Source: Haliclona indistincta (lineage: Eukaryota; Porifera; Demospongiae; Haplosclerida; Chalinidae). Taken from it: DNA of 64,000 nt. Of the stretch, positions 21,430 through 64,000 are shown one piece after another. The translations under genes were made by a program, and so were the position numbers. The DNA lies in assembly GCA_964017065.1 (NCBI GenBank), contig OZ024784.1, positions 16,535,152 through 16,599,151 of the forward strand. The letters run 5' to 3'. The notes beneath the pieces are model-generated. The model did not search any database and was not told the origin of the DNA. It saw only the letters and a program-made list of their open reading frames with translations. Positions within the stretch are counted from its first letter, which is position 1; every line of letters starts with the position of its first letter.

Positions 21430-21996
21430 GAGCGCCTACAACCAGACCCGCGCGTGGCACGTTGGCGTAGTATACGGTAAAAATATACGAGAATGCACTG
21501 CTATAGCTCCACCTAACGCATGCGCAAAAGTGCTATCAAAAATTTTATTTCAAGCAAAATTTTTAAAGGATGAATCAGCAGTGAATAACATTAGCTGTCA
21601 ATGAATGTGTTTGTGACGACTGACTTCACAACTCTAACAGCAATATTCTATCGTCTTCCTTGATTCATACTGCTGACTTGTCTATTTCTAGGTGACCTCT
21701 GTGTCAGCAGTCGTAGTTTTCTCATCTCTCCTTTGTCAGTCACAAGTATCCACAGGTAAGCGATGGACGGCGATGACGTTTGTCTAATGGGTTAGCACCT
21801 TGCCTCGGTCTGCTTTGGTCGTGTAGTTTGTTGTAAAAAACGTGCTCTAAATCTGTCCGTCATTTGCCTAATTGTGGGCCTATATTTAGCTGCTTTTGTG
21901 AGTGGGAGTTGAAGAGCCTCTTGAAAGGCTTGTTTTTTCATTGTGGGCCTGCCAGTTCCATGTGTTTCATTGTTTTGTCTCTCTCATCTCGTTAGA
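21430..21996. promoter_or_regulatory. Divergent promoter between NXF1 and the Atg8 gene, with possible 5'-UTR intron
   Basis: Start codons of NXF1 (21429, minus) and the Atg8 gene (21997, plus) face away across 567 bp. The piece acgcatgcgca near 21517 resembles an NRF-1 half site. For the plus-strand gene, cacag|gtaagc at about 21755 and a cgttag acceptor ending one base before the ATG suggest a 5'-UTR intron of about 240 bp. No coding content is seen. Confidence 0.5.
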
Positions 21997-24384
<2,388 letters not shown>

Positions 24385-25151
24385 CCGATTTGACCTTTCC
24401 TCTCTCCCACATTTCACAACAAACGCAGTGTAGTCAAGTTGACTGGTATATCACATGCTCTTATTATACATGCTTCTCTTGAGGTTTGTATAGTCCTGTC
24501 AAAATATAATTTTCTGTACGTTTGTTCCTGTTTAGGACAAAAAAATCTATATTTTTGTGTTATAAAACATGTGATTTCAGTGTCTAGTACATTATTACTA
24601 TGATTGCTTTTCTGTACAATTTTATCATCAGTTATTGTTATGAAAAATATTTTGCTTGCTTCATTTGTGTATTTAGAAAATTTACAGCAGGCTGATCCAA
24701 TAGTACAGTCTAAATAAAATAAAGCGGCCGATTTTGCGATTCTCATATCCTCCCTCACCCTATGAATTGTGGAAGATTTCACGCGAAGTCCATTACCTTC
24801 TCAGTTCTGAAATGAGGATGTTGCTGTTGTATGCAGCTAGTTATGAAAACAGCACTAAGTGAGGAAGGCTGAGCCATAGCATGATGGTGTGCAATTGTAT
24901 CAGCTATACCCATACTCTCTTGTACTGCATACAGTAGACCCTTGCTAATCCAAACACCTTGGCACCGTGTCAACAGGAAAACTGCTCGGATTAGCGAGGG
25001 TCTACTGTAGTATCAACAATGATACTTGCTGACGTGGTCCTGATGACAAACTAGGAACAGCATACAACGCTTGTGCTTCAGTGGAATTCAGGAATGCACC
25101 ATTATTAAATTTTTTCGAATTTTATTGATCATTGGTTATACAGCAGCTAGT
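24385..25151. other. Convergent intergenic region (Atg8 gene / TALPID3)
   Basis: No gene is seen. It holds polyadenylation signals for both neighbours: AATAAA at 24713-24723 on plus, and AATAAA on minus at 25121-25126, about 26 bp past the TALPID3 stop. It also contains a small MITE at 24932-25007. Confidence 0.7.
24932..25007. mobile_element. pogo/Tigger-like MITE (76 bp)
   Basis: Terminal inverted repeats are CAGTAGACCCTTGCTAATCC at the left and, reading the minus strand from the right end, CAGTAGACCCTCGCTAATCC (19 of 20 match). It is flanked by TA on both sides. The CAGTAGACCCTCGCTAA start is reminiscent of pogo/Tigger elements of the Tc1/mariner superfamily. Confidence 0.85.
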
Positions 25152-63982
<38,831 letters not shown>

Positions 63983-64000
63983 CTTCAGACACTACAGTGA

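Overview
The window is nuclear DNA of an animal, most likely a demosponge (an inference). The genes are split by many GT-AG introns, several only 47-53 nt long. Several encode families I regard as metazoan (an IRF2BP zinc-finger/RING protein, sororin, TALPID3, NXF1, an Atg8/LC3 protein). The DNA is AT-rich and carries small transposons and long microsatellites. No bacterial, viral or CRISPR content is seen.

Layout. (1) 1-11.7 kb, minus strand: a tandem array whose unit is a large beta-helix plus multi-pass membrane protein gene next to a GH30 glucosylceramidase gene. The right unit has both genes intact. The left unit has an open membrane-protein frame cut by the window edge and a broken glucosylceramidase. 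Between them lie remnants of further copies: the tail of a membrane-protein gene joined to an upstream-flank-like sequence, and a lone terminal glucosylceramidase exon. (2) 11.8-13.7 kb, plus strand: a single-exon MAP10-like protein, head-to-head with the intact glucosylceramidase across 83 bp. (3) 13.8-16.0 kb, minus: an 11-exon START-domain lipid-transfer protein. (4) 16.3-17.0 kb, minus: a two-exon sororin (CDCA5) whose intron holds a hAT-like MITE. (5) 17.1-21.4 kb, minus: a 21-exon NXF1 mRNA-export receptor. (6) 22.0-24.4 kb, plus: a 4-exon Atg8/LC3 protein that ends directly on the conjugation glycine. (7) 25.2-64.0 kb, minus: one very large gene that I assembled from 26 exons with consistent phase. 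It encodes a protein of about 1,430 residues that I identify as TALPID3/KIAA0586. One of its introns contains a complete single-exon IRF2BP-family gene on the same strand.

The gene order shows no single pathway. MAP10-like, sororin and TALPID3 concern microtubules, cohesion and centrioles; NXF1 is general mRNA export; the Atg8 protein is autophagy; glucosylceramidase and START concern lipids. The least described items are the beta-helix/multi-TM gene family with its uneven tandem decay, and two CT microsatellites that occupy the polypyrimidine-tract region of coding splice acceptors.
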